From an uncultured Blautia sp. (lineage in GTDB: Bacteria; Bacillota; Clostridia; Lachnospirales; Lachnospiraceae), in NCBI GenBank assembly GCA_934371915.1, contig CAKROE010000019.1, positions 1-34,917 on the forward strand: a stretch of DNA of 34,917 nt, in the 5' to 3' direction. The notes beneath the pieces were generated by a model. The model saw nothing but the letters and a program-made list of their open reading frames with translations. It was not told the DNA's origin and did no database searches. The position numbers were made by a program, and so were the translations under genes. Below are positions 1-7,912 of the stretch, in pieces; positions within the stretch are counted from its first letter, which is position 1, and the number at the start of each line of letters is the position of its first letter.

Positions 1-390
1 GTAAATGCACCGGCAAATACCCGTTGCATCATCTTCGAAGGACCGAAGGAACATCCGCTGATCACAACAGAACTTATGATGCCGATCCTTGGTATTGTAA
101 GAGCAAGAGATTTCGATGATGCTGTAGAACAGGCTGTATGGCTTGAGCATGGCAACCGTCATTCAGCACACATCCATTCCAAAAACATTGATAACATTAC
201 CAAATATGCGAAAGCAATCGACACAGCAATCCTTGTTAAGAACGGCCCGTCCTATTCTGCACTTGGATTCGGTGGAGAAGGATATTGCACATTCACAATC
301 GCAAGCCGTACAGGTGAAGGACTTACAAGTGCAAGCACCTTCACAAAGAGAAGACGCTGCGTAATGTCTGACAGCCTTTGCATTCGCTAA
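1..390 (+). CDS. pduP: CoA-acylating aldehyde dehydrogenase, C-terminal part (PduP-like)
   Basis: The frame is open from the first base and stops at 388-390, so only the last 129 residues are present and the gene begins outside the window. The sequence has the C-terminal signature of acylating aldehyde dehydrogenases of microcompartments: a 'HSAHIHSKN' stretch, 'VKNGPSYSALGFGGEG', then 'TGEGLTSASTFTKRRRC' near the end. Family members convert propionaldehyde, CoA and NAD+ to propionyl-CoA inside the BMC lumen. The next gene starts 18 bases later with its own ribosome site, so the two are in one operon. The substrate is inferred from the neighbours (pduL, pduQ, pduO, fucI). An acetaldehyde-specific EutE-type enzyme cannot be excluded, because the catalytic cysteine region lies upstream. 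Confidence 0.88.
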   Translation, partial: VNAPANTRCIIFEGPKEHPLITTELMMPILGIVRARDFDDAVEQAVWLEHGNRHSAHIHSKNIDNITKYAKAIDTAILVKNGPSYSALGFGGEGYCTFTIASRTGEGLTSASTFTKRRRCVMSDSLCIR

Positions 391-408
391 TCAGGAGGAA
401 AGTTTAAA

Positions 409-1638
409 ATGGATATGAACAATGTAAATATTGAAGAAATTGTAAAACAGGTCCTTTCCGGAATGACCGGAACAGCACCTGCAGCAGCTCAGACAGCTGC
501 ACCGGCAGCTCCGGCTCAGGGTGGAATCCCGAAAACAGCAAGAGTTGCAATGATGACAGAAAAGAAACACTTCGAACTTCAGGAGTATCCGCTTCCGGAA
601 GTCGGCGACGACGATATCCTTGTTAAAGTAGAAGGCTGTGGCGTTTGTGGTACAGATGCTCACGAGTACAAAAATGACCCATTCGGTCTGATCCCGGTTG
701 TTCTCGGACACGAAGGAACCGGTGAGATCGTAGCTATGGGTAAAAACGTTAAAGTTGATACAGCCGGTAAACCGGTTAAGATCGGTGATAAAGTTGTTAC
801 ATGTATGATCTTCAAAGATGATCCGGAAATCACAATGTTCGACCTCAACAAGAAAAACGTTGGCGGCGCTGATGTTTACGGACTTCTTCCGGATGATGAT
901 GTAAAATTCAACGGATGGTTCGCTGATTACATCTTCATCAGAGGCGGAAAATTCGGTTCCACATTCTTCAACGTAAGTGATCTGGATCTGGATTCCCGTA
1001 TCCTTATCGAGCCATGTGCAGTACTTGTACATGCAGTAGAAAGAGCAAAAACAACAGGTATCCTCAAATTCAACAGCAGAGTTGTTGTACAGGGATGCGG
1101 ACCGATCGGTCTGATCTGTATCGCAGTTCTTCACACCATGGGTGTTCAGAATATCTGCGCAGTAGACGGAAATGCAAAACGTCTTGAATTTGCCAAGAAG
1201 ATGGGTGCTAACACAACAGTAGATTTCACACAGTTCCAGGGTATCGAAGCTCTTACAGAGGGCGTTAAAGCTGCTCAGGACGGACATCTTGCAGACTTTG
1301 CATTCCAGTGTACAGGTAACCCGCATGCACATGCAAACATCTACAAATTCATCCGCAACGGCGGTGGACTTTGTGAACTTGGATTCTTCATCAATGGCGG
1401 AGATGCAACAATCAACCCGCACTTCGATCTTTGCTCCAAAGAGATCAACCTTGTTGGTTCCTGGGTATACAACCTCAGAGACTATGCAACAACATTTGAT
1501 TTCCTGAAGAGAGCAAAAGCAATCGGACTGCCGATGTCTGATCTGATCACACATAAATTCCCGCTTGAGCAGATCAACGAAGCACTTGAGACAAACCTGG
1601 CTATGACAGGTCTTAAGATCGCAGTAGTAAATAAATAA
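409..1638 (+). CDS. Zinc-dependent alcohol dehydrogenase with BMC encapsulation-type N-terminus
   Basis: This 409-residue protein belongs to the medium-chain dehydrogenase family. Residues 1-20 form an amphipathic helix (MDMNNVNIEEIVKQVLSGM), followed by an Ala/Pro/Gln-rich linker to about residue 40. That layout is typical of cargo targeted to microcompartments. The catalytic zinc ligands appear to be C80 (in GVCGTD), H101-E102 (GHEGTG) and C203 (EPCAV), and the NAD-binding turn is GCGPIGL. The lobe that normally holds four structural-zinc cysteines has only one cysteine (VVTCMIF), so the structural zinc site looks absent. It probably reduces propionaldehyde or a related aldehyde and recycles NADH in the lumen. 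It is a second alcohol dehydrogenase besides the iron enzyme at 6735. The start has AGGAGG nine bases upstream. The exact substrate is not evident. Confidence 0.9.
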   Translation: MDMNNVNIEEIVKQVLSGMTGTAPAAAQTAAPAAPAQGGIPKTARVAMMTEKKHFELQEYPLPEVGDDDILVKVEGCGVCGTDAHEYKNDPFGLIPVVLGHEGTGEIVAMGKNVKVDTAGKPVKIGDKVVTCMIFKDDPEITMFDLNKKNVGGADVYGLLPDDDVKFNGWFADYIFIRGGKFGSTFFNVSDLDLDSRILIEPCAVLVHAVERAKTTGILKFNSRVVVQGCGPIGLICIAVLHTMGVQNICAVDGNAKRLEFAKKMGANTTVDFTQFQGIEALTEGVKAAQDGHLADFAFQCTGNPHAHANIYKFIRNGGGLCELGFFINGGDATINPHFDLCSKEINLVGSWVYNLRDYATTFDFLKRAKAIGLPMSDLITHKFPLEQINEALETNLAMTGLKIAVVNK

Positions 1639-1663
1639 TCCGGGAATATAAAGGAGAGGCAAA

Positions 1664-1978
1664 ATGGCAGAAGCTGTAGGAATTTTGGAAGTGTTCGGGC
1701 TGGCGACAGCCTTTGTAGCGGCAGATGCCGGATGCAAGGCGGCAAATGTCCGTCTGGAGGTGTTCGACAAGAACAAGCCTGCAAATGCAGACAGCCTGCC
1801 AGTACCGCTTCTGGTATGCATCAAATTCCGCGGAAGCGTTGAAGACGTTACCGCCGCTGTGGAAGCAGGAATGGCAGAAGCAAACCGGAGAACTGGTGTA
1901 GTGCAGCACTACGTAATACCAAATCCGACAGAGGATACGGTAAAGATGCTGAAAATCAGCGCCCTGGATAAAAGCTGA
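1664..1978 (+). CDS. BMC-H hexameric shell protein with altered pore loop
   Basis: This 104-residue single BMC domain begins AEAVGILEVFGLATAFVAAD, the usual first strand and helix of hexameric shell proteins. Where PduA has KIGSGLVT, this protein has a longer segment around DKNKPANADSLPVPLL. The pore-lining loop is therefore lengthened by about seven residues and the GSG turn is lost. Two cysteines (GCKAAN and LLVCIKF) are absent from the PduA-type paralogues nearby. It is the first of four BMC-H genes in a row and has a good ribosome site (AAAGGAGAGG). It should form facets with the other hexamers but have a different pore, perhaps for another metabolite. That role is inferred only from the loop. 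Confidence 0.92.
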   Translation: MAEAVGILEVFGLATAFVAADAGCKAANVRLEVFDKNKPANADSLPVPLLVCIKFRGSVEDVTAAVEAGMAEANRRTGVVQHYVIPNPTEDTVKMLKISALDKS

Positions 1979-2040
1979 CGGCTGATATCCCGGTATGAAT
2001 ATTTGAACAAGTATAAACAATGATTCAGGAGGAAGAAACA

Positions 2041-2319
2041 ATGGCACAGGAAGCTTTAGGAATGGTTGAGACCAGAGGACTGACAGCAGCAATCGAAGCA
2101 GCAGATGCAATGACAAAAGCAGCAGAAGTAGCACTGGTAGGAACAGAGAAAATCGGATCCGGACTGGTAACAGTTATGGTTCGCGGTGATGTCGGAGCAG
2201 TTAAAGCAGCAGTAGAAAGCGGAAGCGCAGCAGCATCCAGACTTGGTGAGCTCGTTGCAACACATGTAATTCCGAGACCACACAACGATGTAGAAAAAAT
2301 TCTTCCTACAATAAAATAA
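2041..2319 (+). CDS. pduA: BMC-H hexameric shell protein, PduA/PduJ type (copy 1)
   Basis: This 92-residue canonical shell hexamer carries [16 protein letters not shown], the pore turn KIGSG at residues 37-41, [11 protein letters not shown] and a VIPRPH end, all as in PduA and PduJ. The start at 2041 is preferred over the in-frame ATG at 2020 because AGGAGGAAG lies just upstream and the family motif begins directly after it. It forms the facets of the shell, and in PduA the central pore passes 1,2-propanediol. The protein is about 91 percent identical to the one at 2701 (84 of 92 positions by hand), with the differences mostly in helix 1 and at the C-terminus. It cannot be assigned to PduA rather than PduJ from sequence alone. 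Confidence 0.96.
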   Translation: MAQEALGMVETRGLTAAIEAADAMTKAAEVALVGTEKIGSGLVTVMVRGDVGAVKAAVESGSAAASRLGELVATHVIPRPHNDVEKILPTIK

Positions 2320-2346
2320 TGCATCCAGCATTAAAGGAGTTCGCTC

Positions 2347-2664
2347 ATGAGTAAAGCATATGGTTTTATAGAAATCACTGGTGTCGTAGCTGCGATCAAT
2401 GCACTCGATATCATGTGCAAAACTGCAGACGTTGAGCTGGCGTCATGGGAACGTAAGCTGGGCGGACGACTTGTCACTCTTATTGTAGAAGGCGATGTAT
2501 CAGCAGTCAACGAAGCCGTTGAAGCAGCTGTTGCAAACGCTATTAAGAAACCGGCGAGTTATGCAGTGATTGCACGGCCACACGAGGAAATCGTTAAACT
2601 CGTGGAGTTAAGTGCAAGCCGTTGGAAGAAAAAAACAGACGAAACAAAACCAGAAAATAAATAA
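2347..2664 (+). CDS. BMC-H shell protein with charged C-terminal tail
   Basis: This 105-residue protein has one BMC domain (YGFIEITGVVAAINALDIM, then GGRLVTLIVEGDVSAV, then VIARPHEEIV) followed by a Lys/Glu-rich tail of about 17 residues. The pore turn reads KLGGR instead of KIGSG, which would put an arginine near the pore. It lies between the two near-identical PduA-type genes and is clearly divergent from both. The ribosome site AAAGGAG is well placed. The tail may face the lumen or the cytosol and bind cargo, but that is a guess. PduK also has a C-terminal extension, but of a different kind (cysteine-bearing), so I do not use that name. Confidence 0.93.
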   Translation: MSKAYGFIEITGVVAAINALDIMCKTADVELASWERKLGGRLVTLIVEGDVSAVNEAVEAAVANAIKKPASYAVIARPHEEIVKLVELSASRWKKKTDETKPENK

Positions 2665-2700
2665 TCAATTTTCATTTTTATCCACAAGGAGGAAAAAATC

Positions 2701-2979
2701 ATGACACAGGAAGCTTTAGGAATGGTAGAAACCAGAGGACTTACAGCAGCAATCGAAGCAGCAGACCAGATGTGCAAAGCAGCTAACGTAGCACTCGTTG
2801 GAACAGAAAAAATCGGATCCGGACTGGTAACAGTTATGGTTCGTGGAGATGTAGGAGCTGTTAAATCTGCAGTAGAAAGCGGAAGCGCAGCAGCATCCAG
2901 ACTTGGTGAGCTCGTAGCTACACACGTAATCCCGAGACCACACACAGACGTAGAAAAAATTCTTCCGGTTCTGAAATAA
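2701..2979 (+). CDS. pduA: BMC-H hexameric shell protein, PduA/PduJ type (copy 2)
   Basis: This 92-residue protein is nearly identical to the product at 2041. Eight residues differ: positions 2, 23, 25, 29, 56, 82, 90 and 91. The pore turn KIGSG and the RGDVGAVK segment are unchanged, so the pores should be alike. One new cysteine occurs in helix 1 (DQMCKAAN). Long stretches are identical in DNA too, including third positions, which points to a recent duplication or to gene conversion. The ribosome site is AAGGAGGAAA. It probably co-assembles with copy 1 as the bulk facet protein, as PduA and PduJ do in Salmonella. Confidence 0.96.
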   Translation: MTQEALGMVETRGLTAAIEAADQMCKAANVALVGTEKIGSGLVTVMVRGDVGAVKSAVESGSAAASRLGELVATHVIPRPHTDVEKILPVLK

Positions 2980-3028
2980 TTTTAATACATAAATTTATTC
3001 CGGTAAATGGAAGAAAGCAGGTGTATTC

Positions 3029-3673
3029 TTGGAATCAAAAAACATTGAACTGATTACAAAAATGGTTATTGATGCCATTAATCAGAATGAAGAAAAAGGA
3101 AATGGCTTCATGGTTCCAATCGGAGTATCTGCAAGACATGTTCATCTGACACAGGAACACGTAGAAACATTATTCGGACCAGGTTATCAGCTTACAAAGA
3201 AAAAAGACCTGATGGGCGGACAGTTTGCATCAAACGAAACTGTTACCATCATCGGCCTGAAACTTCGTGCGATCGAGAACGTTCGTGTTCTCGGACCTGT
3301 CCGCAGTGCTACACAGGTTGAGGTATCTGCTACAGATGCCATCAAACTCGGCATGAATGTTCCGGTTCGTATGTCCGGTGATATTGCAGGAAGTGCACCG
3401 ATCGCAATCGTCGGACCGAAAGGCGCCATCTATCTGAAAGAGGGATGTATCGTGGCTATGCGTCACATTCACATGTCTCCGGCAGATGCGCAGGCAGCCG
3501 GTGTCAAAAACGGCGATATCGTTTCTGTTAAGGCAGATAACGAGCGTGGAACTATCTTTAATCAGGTTGCTATTCGTGTAGACGACAGCTTTACACTGGA
3601 AATGCACATTGATACAGATGAAGCAAATGCAGCAAAGATTGCCACAGGCAATACAGTTACCATCATAAAATAA
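3029..3673 (+). CDS. pduL: Phosphate propanoyltransferase PduL
   Basis: This 214-residue PduL-family phosphotransacylase converts propionyl-CoA and phosphate to propionyl-phosphate and free CoA. It recycles CoA in the lumen and sets up ATP formation. Histidines in SARHVHL (H37, H39) and MRHIHMSP (H146, H148) match the zinc-binding motifs of the family. Translation is taken from the TTG at 3029. The residues it adds (ESKNIELITKMVIDAINQ) make an amphipathic helix like known PduL encapsulation peptides, and a GAAAGCAGG ribosome site precedes it. The ATG at 3062-3064 would cut this helix. It follows the shell genes and precedes the vertex gene, the usual BMC context. Confidence 0.95.
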   Translation: MESKNIELITKMVIDAINQNEEKGNGFMVPIGVSARHVHLTQEHVETLFGPGYQLTKKKDLMGGQFASNETVTIIGLKLRAIENVRVLGPVRSATQVEVSATDAIKLGMNVPVRMSGDIAGSAPIAIVGPKGAIYLKEGCIVAMRHIHMSPADAQAAGVKNGDIVSVKADNERGTIFNQVAIRVDDSFTLEMHIDTDEANAAKIATGNTVTIIK

Positions 3674-3689
3674 ATATCCCTCTGAATCA

Positions 3690-3711
3690 GCCGGTGGCGA
3701 AAGTCACCGGC
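3690..3711 (+). promoter_or_regulatory. Intergenic hairpin with GAAA tetraloop between pduL and the vertex protein gene
   Basis: The arms GCCGGTGGC (3690-3698) and GTCACCGGC (3703-3711) pair over nine positions with one G-U wobble and close a GAAA loop (3699-3702). No U-tract follows, so it is unlikely to be an efficient terminator. It may be an RNA stability or processing element that sets the ratio of shell and enzyme transcripts. The structure is seen directly; the role is inferred. Confidence 0.6.
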
Positions 3712-3745
3712 ATTAGGGGTTAAACGATAATGCGGAGGCACACAC

Positions 3746-4012
3746 ATGATAGTAGGTAAAGTAGTTGGAAGCATTGTTTCCACTCGTAAAAGTGACAAGT
3801 TGATAGGACAGAAATTCATGATCGTGGAGCCGGTGCATCATATGAAAACTGACTTATCCCAGATCGTTGCAATCGATATCATCGGTGCAGGTATCGGGGA
3901 ATATGTGTTGGTGGCACAAGGAAGCGCGGCCAGAATCGGCTGCGGCGAAGAAACAGCACCGATCGATGCGGCAATAGTCGGTATCGTCGATGATGGTGCA
4001 GGATTGGAGTAA
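3746..4012 (+). CDS. pduN: BMC-P pentameric vertex protein (EutN/PduN/CcmL family)
   Basis: This 88-residue protein starts MIVGKVVGSIVSTRKSDKLIGQK and continues with VAIDIIGAGIGEYVLVAQGS, then PIDAAIVGIVD. These are the core motifs of the pentamers that close the vertices of microcompartments. The length is normal for the family. The stop codon lies four bases before the pduS start, so the two are probably translationally coupled. Only one pentamer gene is visible; others may lie upstream of the window. The PduN name follows the operon context, since sequence alone does not separate EutN from PduN. Confidence 0.94.
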   Translation: MIVGKVVGSIVSTRKSDKLIGQKFMIVEPVHHMKTDLSQIVAIDIIGAGIGEYVLVAQGSAARIGCGEETAPIDAAIVGIVDDGAGLE

Positions 4013-4016
4013 CGCC

Positions 4017-5345
4017 ATGGAAATCAAAGATTTACAGAAAATTATGCAGGACAATGGTGTTGTAGGTGCAGGTGGTGCCGGATTTCCGTCATATGCCAAG
4101 CTTACAGACAAGGCTGACACAATTCTTCTGAACTGTGCAGAATGTGAACCATTGCTGAAACTTCACAGACAGTTACTTGAGAAGCATGCATATGAGATCA
4201 TGAAGACATTCCACATGGTTATGGAGACCGTTGGTGCTTCACAGGCAATCATCGGAATCAAGAAATCATATGTACAGACGATCAAAGCACTGCAGCAGAA
4301 CATTGAAGAATTCCCTGGTCTGAAGATTCATCTTCTTGATGAAGTGTACCCGATGGGTGACGAAGTTGTGCTGATCTATGAAGCTACCGGACGTGTCTGC
4401 AGACCTGGCGGACTGCCGATTGAGCAGGGCGTCATTGTATTCAACGTAGAGACTATTTACAACGTATATCAGGCAATGGAAGCACAGAAGCCTGTTACAG
4501 AAAAATATGTTTCCGTTGTAGCAGAAGTAGAAAACCCGGTGACAGTAAAAGTTCCGCTGGGCTGTACTTTGGATGAAGTAGTAGCACAGGCCGGTAACAT
4601 TACAACCAAAGATCCTGTTTACTTTGTAGGCGGCCCGATGATGGGACGCATCGGTAACGGTTCAGATCCGGTTACCAAAACAACAAACGCAGTTCTGGTT
4701 CTTCCGAGAGATCATCAGATCGTTATGAAGAAACAGAGAACATCTGCAATCGATTTAAAACGTGCAGCATCTATCTGCTGCCAGTGTAACACCTGTACGG
4801 ACCTCTGCCCGAGACATAACCTCGGACATCCGATCGATCCGGCCCGCTTTATGAGAGCAGCATCTGCTGGTGATTTCAGAGATGTGAATCCATATATCGA
4901 TTCCGCATTCTGCAGTTCCTGCGGTGTATGTGAGATGTATGCATGCCCACAGAGTCTTGCTCCGAGAACACTTCTCGCAGATATGAAGGGCGGACTTCGT
5001 AAAGCAGGTATCAGACCTCCTCAGGGAGTACAGCCGGTTCCGGTACAGCCTTCAAGAGAATATCGCAAGGTTCCGGAAGAACGACTGATGGCACGTTTGG
5101 GACTGACCAAATATGATAAGGACGCACCGATGGACGAGAACGTTGTTCCGGCATCCAAGGTTAAGATCCTTTTAAGCCAGCATATCGGCGCACCGGCACA
5201 GGCAATTGTGAAGACAGGCGATATGGTAACAAAAGGCCAGATGATCGCGCAGCATGCTGACGGATTAAGCGTAAGCATTCATGCAAGTATCTCCGGTAAA
5301 GTAACAGAAGTAACAGACCGCCACATCATAATTGCAGCAAAGTAG
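4017..5345 (+). CDS. pduS: Cobalamin reductase-like flavin/Fe-S protein PduS (RnfC-like)
   Basis: This 442-residue RnfC-like protein reads VVGAGGAGFPSYAKL near the N-terminus, the Gly-rich motif of NADH- and FMN-binding RnfC and PduS. A central soluble-ligand (SLBB-type) stretch follows. Two [4Fe-4S] motifs come next: C254, C257, C260, C264 (CxxCxxCxxxCP) and C299, C302, C305, C310. The last 60 residues resemble a biotinyl-like barrel (HIGAPAQAIVKTGDMV). PduS reduces cob(III)alamin so that PduO can rebuild adenosylcobalamin, and it may also move electrons across the shell through PduT. The ATG at 4017 is chosen over 3990 because the latter would overlap the vertex gene. The pduS-pduT gene order supports a redox partnership. 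Confidence 0.93.
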   Translation: MEIKDLQKIMQDNGVVGAGGAGFPSYAKLTDKADTILLNCAECEPLLKLHRQLLEKHAYEIMKTFHMVMETVGASQAIIGIKKSYVQTIKALQQNIEEFPGLKIHLLDEVYPMGDEVVLIYEATGRVCRPGGLPIEQGVIVFNVETIYNVYQAMEAQKPVTEKYVSVVAEVENPVTVKVPLGCTLDEVVAQAGNITTKDPVYFVGGPMMGRIGNGSDPVTKTTNAVLVLPRDHQIVMKKQRTSAIDLKRAASICCQCNTCTDLCPRHNLGHPIDPARFMRAASAGDFRDVNPYIDSAFCSSCGVCEMYACPQSLAPRTLLADMKGGLRKAGIRPPQGVQPVPVQPSREYRKVPEERLMARLGLTKYDKDAPMDENVVPASKVKILLSQHIGAPAQAIVKTGDMVTKGQMIAQHADGLSVSIHASISGKVTEVTDRHIIIAAK

Positions 5346-5361
5346 AAAGGACGTGCAGAAA

Positions 5362-5910
5362 ATGAGTAAAGCAATCGGAATGATTGAATTTAAAACGACT
5401 GCCACAGGTATCACAGCAGCAGATGCCATGGTAAAGACATCTGAGGTCGAGATTGTCGAGGCACAGACCGTATGTCCGGGCAAATATATTGCAATTATCA
5501 CAGGCGATTTAAGTGCAGTAAAAGCCGCTGTTGACGCAGCAGTAACTACTTACGAGGACAAATGTATCGACAGCTTTGTACTTGGTAATCCTCATGAGTC
5601 CCTGTTCCCGGCTATGTACGGAACAACTCAGATTGAAGGAATCAGTGCTCTGGGTATCCTTGAGACATATGATGCTGCATCTATCATCGAAGCAGCAGAC
5701 CAGGCAGCAAAAACAGCAATCGTAGACGTTATCGAATTACGTATTGCAAAAGGTATGTGTGGAAAATCCTACATGCTTCTTACCGGTGAGGTTTCTGCAG
5801 TAGAAGCTTCCATTGAGAAAGCTAAGAATCTCGTTGCATCCAAGGGAATGTATCTGGATTCCTCAGTAATCGCTCATCCGGATCAGAGAATGATCGATTC
5901 TATCCTTTAA
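5362..5910 (+). CDS. pduT: BMC-T trimeric shell protein with Fe-S pore cysteine, PduT
   Basis: This 182-residue protein has two BMC domains in tandem: residues 1-90 begin KAIGMIEFKTTATGITAAD, and residues 95-182 begin ALGILETYDAASIIEAAD. A trimer of it mimics a hexamer. Cys38 sits in the first pore loop (TVCPGKY), the same position as the cysteine that holds a [4Fe-4S] cluster at the three-fold axis of PduT in Salmonella and Citrobacter. The second domain has MCGKSY at its pore loop. The start at 5362 follows AGAAAGGACGTG and is preferred over the in-frame ATG at 5332 inside pduS. It lies directly after pduS, its likely electron partner. Confidence 0.94.
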   Translation: MSKAIGMIEFKTTATGITAADAMVKTSEVEIVEAQTVCPGKYIAIITGDLSAVKAAVDAAVTTYEDKCIDSFVLGNPHESLFPAMYGTTQIEGISALGILETYDAASIIEAADQAAKTAIVDVIELRIAKGMCGKSYMLLTGEVSAVEASIEKAKNLVASKGMYLDSSVIAHPDQRMIDSIL

Positions 5911-5944
5911 TTAAAATAAATGTTCTCAAAAGGGGGCAAAGTAA

Positions 5945-6718
5945 ATGCTGGCATTAGAAAGACGGAATTTAATTCTTGAGAAATTACAGACAGAAAAAAG
6001 AGTCGTTGTAAGTGAACTCAGCCAACTGTATGAAGTTTCTGAAGAAACGATCCGCCGGGATCTGGACAAGCTCGAAAAAGAAGGCCTTGCGACCAAAAGC
6101 TATGGCGGAGCTGTCATAAAAGAGGATGTAAGTATTGACTTGCCCTTTAATATTCGAAAAAACCAGAATGTAAGCGGTAAACAGAAGATGGCTGAACTTG
6201 CAGCCTCCCTTGTAAAAGAAGGCGACCATATTTTCCTTGATGCGAGTACGACAGCAGTTTTTGTTGCAAAAGCGCTCAAAGAAAAAGAACGCCTGACCGT
6301 GATCACAAATTCCATGGAGATCCTTCTTGAATTATCAGATGTTTCCGGCTGGAATATTATTTCCACCGGTGGTGTTATGAAAGAAGGATATCTTGCTTTC
6401 CTCGGTTCCAGAACTGAGGAAGCAATCCGATCCTATTTTGTAGATAAGGTAATTATTTCCTGCAAAGCGCTGGATCATGAGTGGGGAATCATGGAGTCAC
6501 AGGAAGCATTTGGTACAACCAAGAAGGCAATGATCGCATCCGGCCGTGAGAAGATTCTGGTAGTAGACAGTACAAAATTTGATCAGACCGCATTTTCCGT
6601 TGCGGGAAAACTGCGGGATATAGATGTGATTGTGACCGATCGGAAGCCATCAGATAAATGGCTGGCACATTTTGCCGATGAAGGCGTAAAGTGCCGTTAT
6701 CCGGGTATGCAGTCATAG
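5945..6718 (+). CDS. DeoR-family transcriptional repressor
   Basis: This 257-residue regulator has an N-terminal winged helix-turn-helix (residues 1-57: RRNLILEKLQTEKRVVVSEL, SEETIRRDLDKLEKEG), the DeoR signature. A C-terminal sugar-phosphate sensor follows (SYGGAV, LDASTTAVFVAKAL, VITNSMEIL, STGGVMKEGYLAFLG). DeoR proteins usually bind a phosphorylated intermediate and then release DNA. E. coli FucR belongs to the same family and responds to L-fuculose-1-phosphate, so a fucose intermediate is a reasonable ligand here. That is inference. It sits inside the BMC operon between shell and enzyme genes, with a GGGGGCAAAG ribosome site, and probably represses this operon. Confidence 0.93.
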   Translation: MLALERRNLILEKLQTEKRVVVSELSQLYEVSEETIRRDLDKLEKEGLATKSYGGAVIKEDVSIDLPFNIRKNQNVSGKQKMAELAASLVKEGDHIFLDASTTAVFVAKALKEKERLTVITNSMEILLELSDVSGWNIISTGGVMKEGYLAFLGSRTEEAIRSYFVDKVIISCKALDHEWGIMESQEAFGTTKKAMIASGREKILVVDSTKFDQTAFSVAGKLRDIDVIVTDRKPSDKWLAHFADEGVKCRYPGMQS

Positions 6719-6734
6719 AAAAGGAGCAACAGAT

Positions 6735-7886
6735 ATGAAGACCTTTGGAATGAAAACTGTCATTCATTTTGGAGACAACGCTCTGGATCGTCTGAGAGAG
6801 ATACCATACAAGAGAGTACTCATCATTACGGATCCTTTTGTAGTGCAGAGCAAAATGATTGACCTGATTACAGAGCCTTTGGCAAAGGGCGGCATTGAGT
6901 ACGACATTTTCAGTAATGTAGTTCCGGATGCGCCAGTAGATAAGGTGGCAGACGGTGTTAAGAAATTTTTAAGCTATCAGCCGGAAGCAGTTATTGCAGT
7001 TGGCGGTGGATCTGCTATCGATTCCTCCAAGGCAATTCGTGAGTTTGCACTGAAGATCAACCATTACAGTGACGTTGGTCTGATTGCCGTTCCTACAACA
7101 AGCGGAACAGGTTCAGAGGTTACATCCTTTGCAGTTGTAAACGACACCGAAGCCAAGGTAAAATATCCACTTATTTCACCAAGTCTGACAGCAGATGAGG
7201 CGATTCTGGATGCAGAATTAGTAAAAAGCGTACCTCCGGCTATCACAGCTGATACAGGTATGGACGTATTTACCCATGCACTGGAATCCTATGTAAGTAC
7301 CGATCATAATGAATTTTCAGCAGCACTTGCCGAAAAAGCAATGGAAATCTGTGGTGTATTCCTCTTAAGAGCTTATCTTGATGGAAGTGATATGCACGCA
7401 AGACAGAAAATGCATGTAGCATCCTGTCTGGCAGGACTTTCCTTCAATACAGCAGGACTCGGAATCACACACAGTATGGCACATCAGCTTGGCGCACAGT
7501 TCCATATTCCACATGGACGCGCAAATGCAATGCTTCTGCCGCACATTGTAGAATTTAATGCAAATATCAACAAACGAAGCAGAAGTCAGAAGACATATCT
7601 TCCTTCCGTAGAAAGATATGCATCCGTCGCACATATCCTGGGACTGAGCAATTATAATCAGGTAATGAGCGTACGTTCTCTCGTAAACTGGATTCAGTTT
7701 ATGCAGAAAGAAATGAATATCCCGATGACAATTCAGGAAATCGGAACGATCAGCCCGGATGAATATTTCGGAGCAATCGACAAGATGGCAGATGCAGCGC
7801 TTGCGGATGCATGCACAACAACCAATCCGAGAATCCCGACCAAAGAGGATATTATGAAGATTTACAAAAAACTCTGGTCTTTCTAA
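6735..7886 (+). CDS. pduQ: Iron-containing alcohol dehydrogenase (PduQ-like propanol dehydrogenase)
   Basis: This 383-residue group III alcohol dehydrogenase carries the nucleotide motif GGGSAIDSSK near residue 90 and PTTSGTGSEVT. The metal ligands are D177 and H181 (MDVFTHALESY), H246 and H260 (ITHSMAHQLGA and IPHGRANA), with the ligand spacing seen in E. coli FucO. PduQ reduces propionaldehyde to 1-propanol and regenerates NAD+ for PduP. A lactaldehyde reductase role (FucO-like), making 1,2-propanediol from lactaldehyde, is a real alternative given fucI nearby. The gene follows the DeoR gene by 16 bases with an AAAGGAG ribosome site and is co-transcribed with pduO. Confidence 0.9.
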   Translation: MKTFGMKTVIHFGDNALDRLREIPYKRVLIITDPFVVQSKMIDLITEPLAKGGIEYDIFSNVVPDAPVDKVADGVKKFLSYQPEAVIAVGGGSAIDSSKAIREFALKINHYSDVGLIAVPTTSGTGSEVTSFAVVNDTEAKVKYPLISPSLTADEAILDAELVKSVPPAITADTGMDVFTHALESYVSTDHNEFSAALAEKAMEICGVFLLRAYLDGSDMHARQKMHVASCLAGLSFNTAGLGITHSMAHQLGAQFHIPHGRANAMLLPHIVEFNANINKRSRSQKTYLPSVERYASVAHILGLSNYNQVMSVRSLVNWIQFMQKEMNIPMTIQEIGTISPDEYFGAIDKMADAALADACTTTNPRIPTKEDIMKIYKKLWSF

Positions 7887-7912
7887 AGGCCGGGTGAGCA
7901 GGAGATGCCGGA

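Noticed and set aside
391..1824. Long minus-strand open frame (477 codons) opposite the zinc alcohol dehydrogenase
   Set aside because: It is Cys/Phe-rich, has no family motif and spans two well-supported plus-strand genes. It is a by-product of their codon bias.
3990..4016. Upstream ATG for pduS at 3990
   Set aside because: It would overlap the vertex gene. The ATG at 4017 directly precedes the conserved N-terminus and is four bases after the vertex gene stop.
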